From: Parvularculaceae bacterium
GTDB taxonomy: Bacteria; Pseudomonadota; Alphaproteobacteria; Caulobacterales; Parvularculaceae
DNA length: 64,000 nucleotides
Direction of reading: 5' to 3'
Assembly (NCBI GenBank): GCA_021776475.1
Contig: JAJFFV010000001.1
Span: forward strand, 124,001 to 188,000
How positions within the stretch are numbered: the first letter of the stretch is position 1; every line of letters starts with the position of its first letter. Under the pieces are notes generated by a model. That model was not told the origin of the DNA. It saw only the letters and a list, made by a program, of their open reading frames with translations, and did not search any database. Shown here piece by piece: positions 50,113 through 59,177 of this stretch. Made by a program: the position numbers and the translations under genes.

Positions 50113-51705
50113 TTACTGCAGTTCGCGCACCGTATCACAACTGATTTGATCGCCGCCGTTACAGGCCTTGCGATAATAGCGTAGAGCTTGGGTCTTGTTT
50201 CGGGTGACACCCTTACCATACTCGTACAACCTACCTAGATTATAGCAGCCGATGGCACTGCCACCATCGCACGCCATTCGATAATAACGCGCTGCCTCAG
50301 CGTAGTTTCTTGTGACGCCCTGGCCATTGTCATAACGAACACCAAGATCGGCGCATCCCTCCACATACCCGGCATCGCAGGCGTTGCGGAACAGGCGCAC
50401 AGCCTCAGCATAATTTTTGGTTACGCCAGTTCCTTCTGCATATAGAGAGCCAAGATTGGCACACCCTTTTGCATCGCCACTATCGCACGCCTTGCGATAA
50501 TAACGCGCTGCCTCAGCGTAGTTTTGTGAAACACCCCGACCATTGTCATACAGAATCCCTAGATTTGCACAGCCGATGGCACTGCCACCGTCGCACGCCT
50601 TGCGATAATAACGCGCTGCCTCAGCGTAGTTTCTCGTGACACCCTGGCCATTCTCATAGCGAAAACCAAGATTGGTACAGCTCCATGCTTCGCCGCCATC
50701 GCATCCCCTGCGAAAATACGGCACGGCCTGAACATAGCTTTGCGATACACCCTCTCCCGTTGCGTACTTGTATCCCAACACAGCGCAATCATAGGCGCTT
50801 CCTCCATCACAGGCGTTGCGAAGTTTGGCGCTTTCCGAAAGCTCGGCCTGGCTGCTCTCTGGCACCAACGGCTGACTGAAGTTTTGGTTGATCCGCAATC
50901 CCGGACTAGCGGCCAACAGGCGCACCATTCGTTTGGCTGAGTTATATTGACCAGGGCCGAGGCTGCCAGGTCCGGCGTAGTGAAGACCGAGAACGCCGCG
51001 GCCAAATTCGGCAAAAACCGGTGCGCCGGAAGAGCCAGGCAATGTATCGCAGGAATGGAGTATTTTGTCTGTGTTCGCCTTGTAATTTCCTGCCACCCGG
51101 CAGCCCGAACGGGTCACGTGTTTTGGATAGCCCGCCGGATGATGAAACATGAGCAATGATGCCCCAGGTTTCGGGTCCTCATTGAGGATTTTGATTGTAC
51201 CAAACCGGGCCGCAGGATTTTCAGAAACGCGCAGCAGCGCATAGTCAAGGGTGCGGTTTGCTTCAACCGGCACTGGGCTTACTGTGTAGCGGCGCACGGT
51301 GCTGGTATCGGCCTGATCATAATAACCCATGACCAGCTGCGCAGCTGTTACCGGGCCAAGATTTCCAAGGCCCGGCACGCAGTGATAATTGGTCAGTATG
51401 AGGCTCGATGAAACAACCGAGGCTGTGCAGGTTTCCATTCCACGTGAACCATGTCGCACATCCAACCGGCCAATGGCTTCGCTTAGTCGTCTGAGAGCGG
51501 AATCAGCTGAATAGGTTATGAGAGGCTCGAACTTGGCAGTGTTTCCGAGAATAGCTTCATATTGATCACCGGAACTCGATTGCCGGAACTCAAGGTTTAT
51601 GTTGCCAAACTGGTCAGCATCAAAAAGCAGGTTTTGCGCATTTGCCTCGGCGGACAACACCAATGCTGCGATCATCGAAAAACAGAATACGGACAATCTA
51701 ATCAT
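50113..51705 (-). CDS. Secreted trypsin-like protease with C-terminal Sel1 repeats
   Basis: A 530-residue protein with a signal peptide (1-24, ending EANAQ). The N-terminal 280 residues are a close paralogue of the DGR target, with the same DADQFG start, TNYHCVPG, LDYALL and LPGSSGAPVF catalytic segments. From about residue 285 there are six or seven 36-residue Sel1 repeats, each with paired Cys (CDGGSAIGCANLG), like the disulfide-bonded Hcp proteins. There is no VR. The start overlaps the DUF1353 stop by eight bases. It lies 60 bp upstream of the target gene, probably in the same operon. Confidence 0.88.
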   Translation of the reverse strand: MIRLSVFCFSMIAALVLSAEANAQNLLFDADQFGNINLEFRQSSSGDQYEAILGNTAKFEPLITYSADSALRRLSEAIGRLDVRHGSRGMETCTASVVSSSLILTNYHCVPGLGNLGPVTAAQLVMGYYDQADTSTVRRYTVSPVPVEANRTLDYALLRVSENPAARFGTIKILNEDPKPGASLLMFHHPAGYPKHVTRSGCRVAGNYKANTDKILHSCDTLPGSSGAPVFAEFGRGVLGLHYAGPGSLGPGQYNSAKRMVRLLAASPGLRINQNFSQPLVPESSQAELSESAKLRNACDGGSAYDCAVLGYKYATGEGVSQSYVQAVPYFRRGCDGGEAWSCTNLGFRYENGQGVTRNYAEAARYYRKACDGGSAIGCANLGILYDNGRGVSQNYAEAARYYRKACDSGDAKGCANLGSLYAEGTGVTKNYAEAVRLFRNACDAGYVEGCADLGVRYDNGQGVTRNYAEAARYYRMACDGGSAIGCYNLGRLYEYGKGVTRNKTQALRYYRKACNGGDQISCDTVRELQ

Positions 51706-52357
51706 CACTGAAGGTCCCATATGATATATATGTCTGCCGCAATTCAAAATACTGCGTCTCAAACTCATCACACGGAATTTCAGCGACATGGGCGTCAGCC
51801 GGTTTTTCGAATGGCGGCTCCACGGGCTTTAGCGTCAGTGGGTCGAAAAACGTCCATTCCTGATCCGCGCCATAGGCTTCATTGCCGCCCATCCTGACGG
51901 ACTGGTACATCGTGCGGCGGGGTAGAAATCCGACACCCTGTTCCTGCATCGCGAAACGGAAAATCTGGTCGGCTTCAAGGCGCTTGCCCTCTTCCCCGAC
52001 AGCATAAAGCCAGTCATGGATCACGGCTGCTTCTGCATGATCGCCGAAGGGATTGATGAGCCCCTGAACCGCCTCCGGGATCGAGGCAAAATCTGTCAGA
52101 TAACCACGCGGCACACGATAGACCTTGCCGGTCGGTGGGTAACAATAGAGCCAGTCATCGGACAGGATGGAAACGCGGCGACTTTGCTTGCGCGGGTCAC
52201 GCAGCAGGACAAGAGGCATCGACAATTGCGCCTGCTCAACAACGAAATCGTCAACGGTGTCGACAGGTGCGACATCGCTAGTGCCGAGAACGTCAAACTT
52301 GACAGCGGCAAAGGCTAACGCCGCAACAATCACCAAGAAAAGCAGTAAAACCCGCAC
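51698..52357 (-). CDS. DUF1353 family protein, membrane-anchored
   Basis: A 219-residue DUF1353 protein starting at GTG 52357, which has a strong GAGGGGG ribosome site. An N-terminal TM segment (VLLLFLVIVAALAFAAVKF) is followed by GYLTDFASIPEAVQG and AAVIHDWLYAVGEEG. It is a paralogue of the 5338-6078 gene. As the first gene of the operon that includes the DGR target, avd and RT, it could work with the exported proteases. Confidence 0.82.
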   Translation of the reverse strand: MRVLLLFLVIVAALAFAAVKFDVLGTSDVAPVDTVDDFVVEQAQLSMPLVLLRDPRKQSRRVSILSDDWLYCYPPTGKVYRVPRGYLTDFASIPEAVQGLINPFGDHAEAAVIHDWLYAVGEEGKRLEADQIFRFAMQEQGVGFLPRRTMYQSVRMGGNEAYGADQEWTFFDPLTLKPVEPPFEKPADAHVAEIPCDEFETQYFELRQTYISYGTFSDD

Positions 52358-52550
52358 CAGTGCCCCCTCTGAACTGTCCCTGCACAATAATGTACAGGCG
52401 GGAGGCTATTTTGCAAGTTGGACAAGAAACCGGCCAAATCCTGGTCGATCTGTACCATAGTCATGAATCGAAGGAGTCCTGCCAATGAGCCCAAACTTGT
52501 TACGGCCTCAATAAGATAGCCGCGCTTAGCCATAGGTTGTTTTTGTTGCT

Positions 52551-52633
52551 GTCTGTGCTCAAGACACCCTCTGTAGGGACGATTTTTCGCATAGCGGGCA
52601 TGTTAGGAGCTACCCTCACCTGTCTTCTGCAGT
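52551..52633. repeat. Direct repeat copy A (83 bp)
   Basis: This segment is about 86% identical to 61061-61144, in the same orientation, with one gap. It covers the 3' end of the DUF5681 gene and, on the minus strand, a possible ATG-initiated peptide MPAMRKIVPTEGVLST whose counterpart in copy B is MPGIRKIVRTEGVLST. Confidence 0.8.
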
Positions 52634-52987
52634 ACCTTCTTGAGTGTTCTCTAGGTCGGCCTTTAATCCAGATCGGCTACCAGCCTCAACAATTACGTGC
52701 CGCACTTCCGTAATCTGTTGGGATTGATTGTGCATCGTCAGCATCATCTCGCGTGGGATCAGGTGAGCAACGGTCTTTAGATAGGCGACCGGATTCTCTT
52801 TCGCCACACGGCTTAGAATATCACGTCCACGCTCTTGCCAGCTTTCATACAAGTCGGTGAGAAACTCTTCTCCAAGCTTGTTGCGTGCGCCTTTCGGTCG
52901 GCCTTTTGGATTACCTGACTGTCCGGGTTTGAATGCGTGTTCAACTAAGTGCGACGCCGGGTGTTTTCTGATTGTATTATCAGCCAT
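52616..52987 (-). CDS. DUF5681 domain protein
   Basis: A 123-residue protein with the DUF5681 signature FKPGQSGNPKGRPKGARNKL and a helical segment (ESWQERGRDILSRVAKENPV). DUF5681 proteins are small and frequent in phages and integrated elements, often near terminase genes; their function is unknown. Its last codons lie in direct repeat copy A. It marks the left side of the 8.5-kb repeat-bounded block. Confidence 0.82.
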   Translation of the reverse strand: MADNTIRKHPASHLVEHAFKPGQSGNPKGRPKGARNKLGEEFLTDLYESWQERGRDILSRVAKENPVAYLKTVAHLIPREMMLTMHNQSQQITEVRHVIVEAGSRSGLKADLENTQEGTAEDR

Positions 52988-53023
52988 TGCGGATTCCTTC
53001 TTTCCTGCTCCTCTGGTAATCCT

Positions 53024-56000
53024 CTAGAAAAGAAAATCACTCGCTTGGAGTGAGTCTGCTACGACCCCCTCAAGTATAAGCTTCGTGCCGTTGCCAAAAT
53101 CGATGATGGTGTCACCACCTGATTCTGTCATCAGTCCTTGTAATTTTGCAAATTGCGTCTCAGATCGGCCATCGAGCCAGCCAAGCCTGATAATGTCGCC
53201 CTCTGCTGAGTTGAAATCTTCGATGACATCTTGGCCTCCGCTGAATACAAAGACATCCGCTCCGGAGCCACCGATCAGTGTGTCGTCACCTCGGCCTCCG
53301 AGCAAGAAATCATCACCGGCACCCCCATCCAGGGTGTTGCCAAGATCCACGATCTCATCGGCAAAGAAAAAATCAAAAACGCCCGTGACAAGCCGAGGGT
53401 CAAACGTATCCATGAAAGAATGCAATGCACTATCGCCTAAGGGCACCTGAAGGCGAACCCCCATCGAGACTAGCGCATTGCCAAGCAGCAAGTCTGAACC
53501 CTCTCCCCCGATTAACGTATCACTTCCCGCTGAACCGATCATCGCGTCGTTATCGCCTCGAAAGTCGGCAAACAAGTCGTTACCGTCGGTTCCCCTAAGG
53601 ATGTTTATGCCTTCAAAAGTAAGTTGTATGTTGTCATATTCAACCTGGTCGGTCGATCCATTGATAGAGATGGACACATCTGTAGTTGCGCTACTAATTC
53701 CATCGGAAATTGTATAGGAGAAGCTGTCGAGTGCAGTCTCCCCGTCATTCAGGTCGGCAAAAACACCATTAGGATCGTAGGACCAAGTGCCATCTGCCTG
53801 AACATTCAGGATCGCGCCTGACGCCAATATGACCTGGCCACCGACGTTGGATTCACTTCCGTTTACAGAGGCAACGCGCAAAATATCATTCGTATCAGGG
53901 TCTTGATCATTACTAAGGAGATTACCCGGGCGGACAATTCGATCATCTTCGTTGACAGTTAATTCATCGGAAACCGCCTCGGGAACATCATTGATGCCGG
54001 TTACTGTTATCGAAACAGTCGCCTCCTCCGAGGTGTCGTTGTCCGCACCGCTGTCATCGCTGGCGACATATGTGAATGTCACTAGCTGGGTCTCGCCGTC
54101 AGACAATGTGTCAAAGTCGGTACCGGGATCGAAAGTAAACGTGCCGTCATTGTTGCTGATAGCAGAGCCTAGAACAGGTGCACTGGTGATGGCAAAGGTC
54201 AGTTCATCGTTCCGGTCAACATCTGAACCGTCAAAACTGCCGGTAACCGATGCATCTTCTATTGCTTCTGTTGAAACAAAGCCAGCAATCGGCGCATCGT
54301 TTGAACCGGTCACGGTTATCGAAACAATTGCCTCTTCCGAGGTGTCGTTGTCAGCGCCGCTGTCATCATTAGCAACATAACTAAACGTGACCAGTCGGGT
54401 TTCTCCTGCAGACAGATCATCAAAATCTGCACCGGGATCGAATGTGAATGTGCTATCACCGTTATTGATCACCGTTCCGAGAGGAGGTAAGGATGTAATT
54501 GTGAAGGTGAGTTCATCGTTCTCATCTACGTCGAAGCCACTGAAGATACCTGTCAATAGGTCATTCTCAAGTCCCTCGGACGTTACCGCATCTACAGTCG
54601 GTTCGGAATTTTCGAACGGTGGCAAGTCCGAGGTAACCACGGACTGGTCATCGAACTGCAGTTGATTGATGCCGAACAGGGTATCGGTGCCGTCTATACC
54701 CTCGACAGTGAGAGAGCCATCTGCGTTTACGGTAACTGTGTACTGATCGCTACTCCCTGAGAAAACGGCAATATCAGTTCCGTTGTCACCAAATAGGACG
54801 TCATTACCGCCCCCGCCGACTAGAGTGTCGTTACCAAAGCTGCCGACCAGGGTATCTGCCTGATCTCCACCTAGAAGAGTGTCATCGCCATGCGCCCCCA
54901 CAAGAGTAAGGTTACCGATTGTAACTTGTGAGCCGTCTAGGGTGTAAGCATTGGGTGTTGTTGAGTTTGATGTTCGTACTTCTAAGGCTCCGCTTGAGCC
55001 AATGTTTGCATCAGAAAACACAAACAGCTCATCTTCTGAAGAATTGCGGTCAACCTCTATAAACTCGAAGTTTCGTATCAAAGAAAAATCTATGGCAATA
55101 TCGCCGGCGCCACCGCCAAGTATGTTAATGCGATCAAATCCAGCACCTCCATCAATTAGTTCAGGCTGCTGAGTGAAGAACCTATTTATTTGTACCTGAT
55201 CATCTCCGGATCCCATATCAATAAAGCGTGCTTGACGACCAACCAAAAAGTCATCGTCATTTCCTGCGTACACTGTGATATTATAGACCCCGTTGAAGGT
55301 TCTTATTAAATCATTACCATCCCCGCCAAATACTTCTCCTTCGCCAATGCCCGAAGTTTCATCGCGATCACCGATATACAAAGTATCATTGCCTGCTCCC
55401 CCGTTTAAAATGTTAAACCCAGCATTGCCGATGAGTTGGTCACCACCAGCTCCCCCGAACAGAGTATCATTTCCGTCGCCTCCGGAAATAACGTCACCAC
55501 CAGCTCCCCCAATTAAAAGATCTGCTCCACCGAGCCCCTCTATAGTGTCATCACCACCAAGTCCGTTTATCTCGTCATCACCCTCAGTTCCGGTCAGAAC
55601 ATCATCAACCTCAGTGCCCGTGATAACATTGAAAAAAATGGGGTCGGTGCTGAAACCATAATAGATCGCTCCAGATCCAAATGATTGGTTCTGTTGGTTT
55701 TGAACTATGCCGCCAACAAACAGGTCATCAAATCCATCGCCGTTAACATCGCCGATTCCGGCCGTCGAGAAGTCTGGCGCATTGCTCAACATAAATACGC
55801 CATCGATGGTTACGCCAAGATCAATTGTTAAATTAGTTACGTCGATGGGTTCATTTCCAATGCTGGTTGATCCAAAGATGATGAAAACTTGTCCTGTTGT
55901 TGCGCCACCATCTGTAACGAAAAAATCATCTATCCCGTCACCGTTAAAATCACCGGCTTGGCCAATTTTTCGCGGTAACACGCCAGCCCCAGGGACAGTA

Positions 56001-57277
56001 ACTAGGAATCCCGTCTCCTGGCTCAATGACGATTGGCCAGGATCACTTGATACGAAGAAATCAGCCGCCAATTCGCCAGAAGATCCATAAATCACAAAAT
56101 AGCCAACATTCTCGACAAACACACCGATGTCATCCAATCCATCAGCATTGACGTCGCCCAGCCCGCTGAATGAGAAGCCTGTATTGTTCGCCCGATCATC
56201 GTCATTCCCAACAATTGTGAATCCGTTGCTTCCATTCAATCCACTAAAATCGAAATTTGCCCCAAAACCGTTTTCATCCCCGAATATGACGTGCACACTA
56301 CCATTCGGAAAATCGGCGGTGCCGATCAACAGATCATCAAGACCATCACCGTTGAAATCCCCGGCGTGAGCAACTTTTCGACCTGAGAATGAACCGGACG
56401 AGAACACAGTCGCGACGCTGTTGCTGCCTTGATTATTTCCAAGAACAAGGAAGGCATTGTCGGTCTTATCCTCACCGATGAGGAGGTCGTCAAAACCATC
56501 TCCGTTGATGTCTCCGACACCTGAAATAGAGCTCCCAAAATTTTGACTGTTCCCGATACCCCTGATCAGCAAGCCTGTTTCGGTTGTCAATGTGGTCAAA
56601 TCTATTAACGGTTGAAATCCATTCCCTTGGCCAAAGACTATATAAACGTCTCCTGCTGTTCCAACGCCGGGGCCGCTGACGGCAAAATCATCTATCCCAT
56701 CACCATTAAAATCGCCCAGACCGGTAACCGAAGCGCCAATTTGGTCATTCCCATTTATCTGGTTTGTACCACCAACAATATTAAACCCATCATTACCGTT
56801 CAATGAGTCAAGCCCTGTGCTTGTTGGTATGGCGCCCGTACCGAACACCAGCCACGCCTCGCCAGTGTGATTGCCGGGCGGTACAATCGGACCAGAGAAT
56901 CGGCTTCCGATGATGAAATCACCGAAGCCATCGCCGTTGACGTCCCCGGCGAAAGAAGCAACCCGAAAATTGGTCCCAAGATCCGCTGTGATGGCTGTTT
57001 GTATACCGACTGAATAAATCAGTTCCACCTGACCATTCATCAGATCAAATTGTAGCTGTTCTATGCTGGTTAAGACATCAAATCCATCCGGACCGGATAG
57101 AGATAAACCGCCACCAACGTTGAAAGTGAGCGAGTAATTTGACGATGAACTCGCAAAAACCGCGGTATCGATCCCGTCACCACCGTTTATCGTGTCATCG
57201 CCTTGCAAGCCTGTGAAGGTATCATCATCAGGCGTTCCAATGAGAACGTCATTAGAGACCGTGCCAATTACGTCCAT
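53024..57277 (-). CDS. Giant RTX adhesin with FG-GAP and cadherin-like repeats
   Basis: A 1417-residue exported, Ca-binding protein. An N-terminal RTX segment (GDDTINGGDGIDTAVFA) is followed by seven FG-GAP/integrin-alpha repeats (GDVNGDGFGDFIIGS type), RTX nonapeptide blocks (GGAGNDTL), two near-identical cadherin/VCBS-like repeats (SDDSGADNDTSEEATVSITV), a further VCBS-type domain and a C-terminal RTX block. It ends in a hydrophobic LQASDFLF tail, typical of type I secretion. ATG 57277 has GGAAGG eight bases upstream; the frame is open to 57358. No ABC transporter, membrane-fusion or TolC gene is in the window. Confidence 0.93.
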   Translation of the reverse strand: MDVIGTVSNDVLIGTPDDDTFTGLQGDDTINGGDGIDTAVFASSSSNYSLTFNVGGGLSLSGPDGFDVLTSIEQLQFDLMNGQVELIYSVGIQTAITADLGTNFRVASFAGDVNGDGFGDFIIGSRFSGPIVPPGNHTGEAWLVFGTGAIPTSTGLDSLNGNDGFNIVGGTNQINGNDQIGASVTGLGDFNGDGIDDFAVSGPGVGTAGDVYIVFGQGNGFQPLIDLTTLTTETGLLIRGIGNSQNFGSSISGVGDINGDGFDDLLIGEDKTDNAFLVLGNNQGSNSVATVFSSGSFSGRKVAHAGDFNGDGLDDLLIGTADFPNGSVHVIFGDENGFGANFDFSGLNGSNGFTIVGNDDDRANNTGFSFSGLGDVNADGLDDIGVFVENVGYFVIYGSSGELAADFFVSSDPGQSSLSQETGFLVTVPGAGVLPRKIGQAGDFNGDGIDDFFVTDGGATTGQVFIIFGSTSIGNEPIDVTNLTIDLGVTIDGVFMLSNAPDFSTAGIGDVNGDGFDDLFVGGIVQNQQNQSFGSGAIYYGFSTDPIFFNVITGTEVDDVLTGTEGDDEINGLGGDDTIEGLGGADLLIGGAGGDVISGGDGNDTLFGGAGGDQLIGNAGFNILNGGAGNDTLYIGDRDETSGIGEGEVFGGDGNDLIRTFNGVYNITVYAGNDDDFLVGRQARFIDMGSGDDQVQINRFFTQQPELIDGGAGFDRINILGGGAGDIAIDFSLIRNFEFIEVDRNSSEDELFVFSDANIGSSGALEVRTSNSTTPNAYTLDGSQVTIGNLTLVGAHGDDTLLGGDQADTLVGSFGNDTLVGGGGNDVLFGDNGTDIAVFSGSSDQYTVTVNADGSLTVEGIDGTDTLFGINQLQFDDQSVVTSDLPPFENSEPTVDAVTSEGLENDLLTGIFSGFDVDENDELTFTITSLPPLGTVINNGDSTFTFDPGADFDDLSAGETRLVTFSYVANDDSGADNDTSEEAIVSITVTGSNDAPIAGFVSTEAIEDASVTGSFDGSDVDRNDELTFAITSAPVLGSAISNNDGTFTFDPGTDFDTLSDGETQLVTFTYVASDDSGADNDTSEEATVSITVTGINDVPEAVSDELTVNEDDRIVRPGNLLSNDQDPDTNDILRVASVNGSESNVGGQVILASGAILNVQADGTWSYDPNGVFADLNDGETALDSFSYTISDGISSATTDVSISINGSTDQVEYDNIQLTFEGINILRGTDGNDLFADFRGDNDAMIGSAGSDTLIGGEGSDLLLGNALVSMGVRLQVPLGDSALHSFMDTFDPRLVTGVFDFFFADEIVDLGNTLDGGAGDDFLLGGRGDDTLIGGSGADVFVFSGGQDVIEDFNSAEGDIIRLGWLDGRSETQFAKLQGLMTESGGDTIIDFGNGTKLILEGVVADSLQASDFLF

Positions 57278-57472
57278 AAAACGGACCTTCCCAAGGATAG
57301 AGGCACTCAACAGTATTGGATCATTTTGACGCGCCGAGTTGACGTGAGTCAATGGCACGCAATACCTAGAATCACTCGCTTTTTGGGTTGCGTTGCCTCT
57401 TCAAATTCATTACCCGGTTAATAGCTCAAGGGATGTAGCGTCCGGTTATAGTTTGTGAAACAGGACTGAGTT

Positions 57473-57967
57473 ATGAACATTTGGCGAGTAGTCGGGTGGA
57501 TTTCCCTAGCTGTCTCAGTGATGTCGGCTGTTTCGCTGGTGGAGGGCGCTTTCACCGAAGCTCTTAGTCCATATTTGCAGAATCTCTTTGGAGAACTCAT
57601 CGAAAGATACCGAAACCTTCGGTCTGCTACATTTCATGCTGTTAGCATTCAGTTCAATGGAATTGTGAACGTTGTCGCACGGGCGCTAACCTGGTTCCCA
57701 CCGGCACCTTGGTTTGAAATCGGACCAATCGTCCAAGATGTGCTAACTGTTATTTCTCTATCTATAATTTCAATTCGAAACGGTGTCAGACAGGCGTAGC
57801 GGGAACTACTGCAGCGTCAGCGTAATCGTCGCAGTTATGCTATATTACAACGTGCAACGATCATTGGGTTTATAGCCAAAGAATCGATATGGTGTTTTGT
57901 TTCTCTATTGCTTTCGTCTAGCGTTTACTTTGCTCTTGCGTACGGCTCAACCCGGCTTGGGCTCTAA
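57473..57967 (+). pseudogene. Small membrane protein gene with in-frame amber stop
   Basis: From ATG 57473 the frame encodes MNIWRVVGWISLAVSVMSAV and on to a TAG at 57797. The same frame then stays open for a further 55 codons (RELLQRQRNRRSYAILQRAT through ESIWCFVSLLLSSSVYFALA) and ends at TAA 57965. The second part is a credible basic loop plus TM helix. Together they form a protein of about 163 residues with three to four TM segments. I do not recognise the family. Either the TAG is a nonsense mutation or the functional protein is the 108-residue first part. Confidence 0.5.
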
Positions 57968-58029
57968 CATTGGCTTGGAGATCACTCCGACCGTTCTTTG
58001 GTTCGCCATTCATTCTTAGGGAACTATTA

Positions 58030-58255
58030 CCTAGCCAGCGATCGGAGCTGGTGCGGCTGGTCCAAGTTCATTGATGAATCGGCTGGCGATCAGTACACCA
58101 TCGCCATAGTCTTTTTGCGCAGGCAAGCCCTACTGCAAATCCGTATTCATGCGCATACTCAACCATCGCCGGGATCGGTTCTGCCGTAGACGGCGCATCT
58201 GCCTGCCAATGCGATACAGGTTCTCTTCAAGCTGCGCTTCGGACTGGGTGGTCAT
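58030..58255 (-). pseudogene. Decayed small gene coupled to the upstream membrane protein
   Basis: An ATG (58253-58255) overlaps the TGA of the 58252-58908 gene as ATGA. Its frame gives MTTQSEAQLEENLYRIGRQM and stops at 58130. Two frameshifts downstream open a coding-looking run (IPAMVEYAHEYGFAVGLACA, then KDYGDGVLIASRFINELG) that ends in a TAG near 58035. It is likely a small gene carrying one or two indels. No family assigned. The remaining DNA between this and 57967 holds nothing I can support. Confidence 0.35.
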
Positions 58256-58908
58256 TTCTTATTGCTTCTGGCCATCAGCAATAAGATGACAAGCCCAATA
58301 AAAATGATCAGGAATGGCCTAATCTCAAGTGGAATAAAATCAAATCCCAGTTCAAATATAAGGAGAGTCAGCGCGATGAATACACCCATGCGGTTGGCAA
58401 TACGCTCCGCATCTGAAGTATTGTCCCAGAATTTTTCGAACCAGTTCTGTTTGCCTATATTGAAATGGAAGATCCCCGTTTTCTTCTCGGTGACGTCATC
58501 TTGAGGGAAAAGCGTGTGAAAGACTTCCAGCGGTAGTTCAATTTTGTTCTTGTTACCTTCTGCAGTAAAAGACCATACAATCTCAATATCTGTACCCAGT
58601 CTTTTATACTTTCCTTTGTTGTCTGGCTGCAAACTAAAAATTTTCAATAATTCACCGCGCTTGAACGGTCTGTTCTGAAACAAAGAGTTGGGAATTCGCA
58701 CATCTCTATAACGTTCGCTCGCGTGAATTTCCAACTCATGTACATGCTCGCTATCCAGAGACATCGTATCCCGTCGAAAGGGGTAATGCATCAACTGCGC
58801 TATCCACGGCAACAAAAGTCCGCCGAGAGCGCCAACAGCCAACAGAAAAACAAGTTGCTCAGCGGGCAGCCCGTCAAACATGTTCAGAACTTCTCTTACA
58901 TTCCCCAT
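58252..58908 (-). CDS. Hypothetical membrane protein
   Basis: A 218-residue protein from ATG 58908 (GGGGA eight bases upstream; 58923 is an alternative). It has an N-terminal TM (AEQLVFLLAVGALGGLLLPW), a soluble beta-rich domain of about 110 residues (HELEIHASERYRDVRIPNSL...EIVWSFTAEG), then two C-terminal TMs (FIALTLLIFELGFDFIPL and IRPFLIIFIGLVILLLMA). I do not recognise the domain. Its position between an adhesin and a restriction gene does not show a role. Confidence 0.65.
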   Translation of the reverse strand: MGNVREVLNMFDGLPAEQLVFLLAVGALGGLLLPWIAQLMHYPFRRDTMSLDSEHVHELEIHASERYRDVRIPNSLFQNRPFKRGELLKIFSLQPDNKGKYKRLGTDIEIVWSFTAEGNKNKIELPLEVFHTLFPQDDVTEKKTGIFHFNIGKQNWFEKFWDNTSDAERIANRMGVFIALTLLIFELGFDFIPLEIRPFLIIFIGLVILLLMARSNKK

Positions 58909-59177
58909 GACGATTATCCCCATGACACTTTCGCTCTGCTTATCAAACAAACTTCTTTGGCAACAGGCCTTTCTTGTACGCCTCGACTTGAGAGATTTGG
59001 GCGGCCACCGCTGCGGTCTTTCACTGTCCGAGAAAACCAAACTAGCAATCTATTTTGAATTGTATCAATATGAACCCCGCTACATGGCGGTGCGCGCTCT
59101 GATCACCAACCATCTTGCGAGCACACAGGGATTCAATTTAACCTAAACAGGTTACTTGAGCGAGCAGAGGCCCCCCA

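Noticed and set aside
57998-58189. 63-residue plus-strand ORF
   Set aside because: Opposite strand of the decayed gene starting at 58255; no coding signs.
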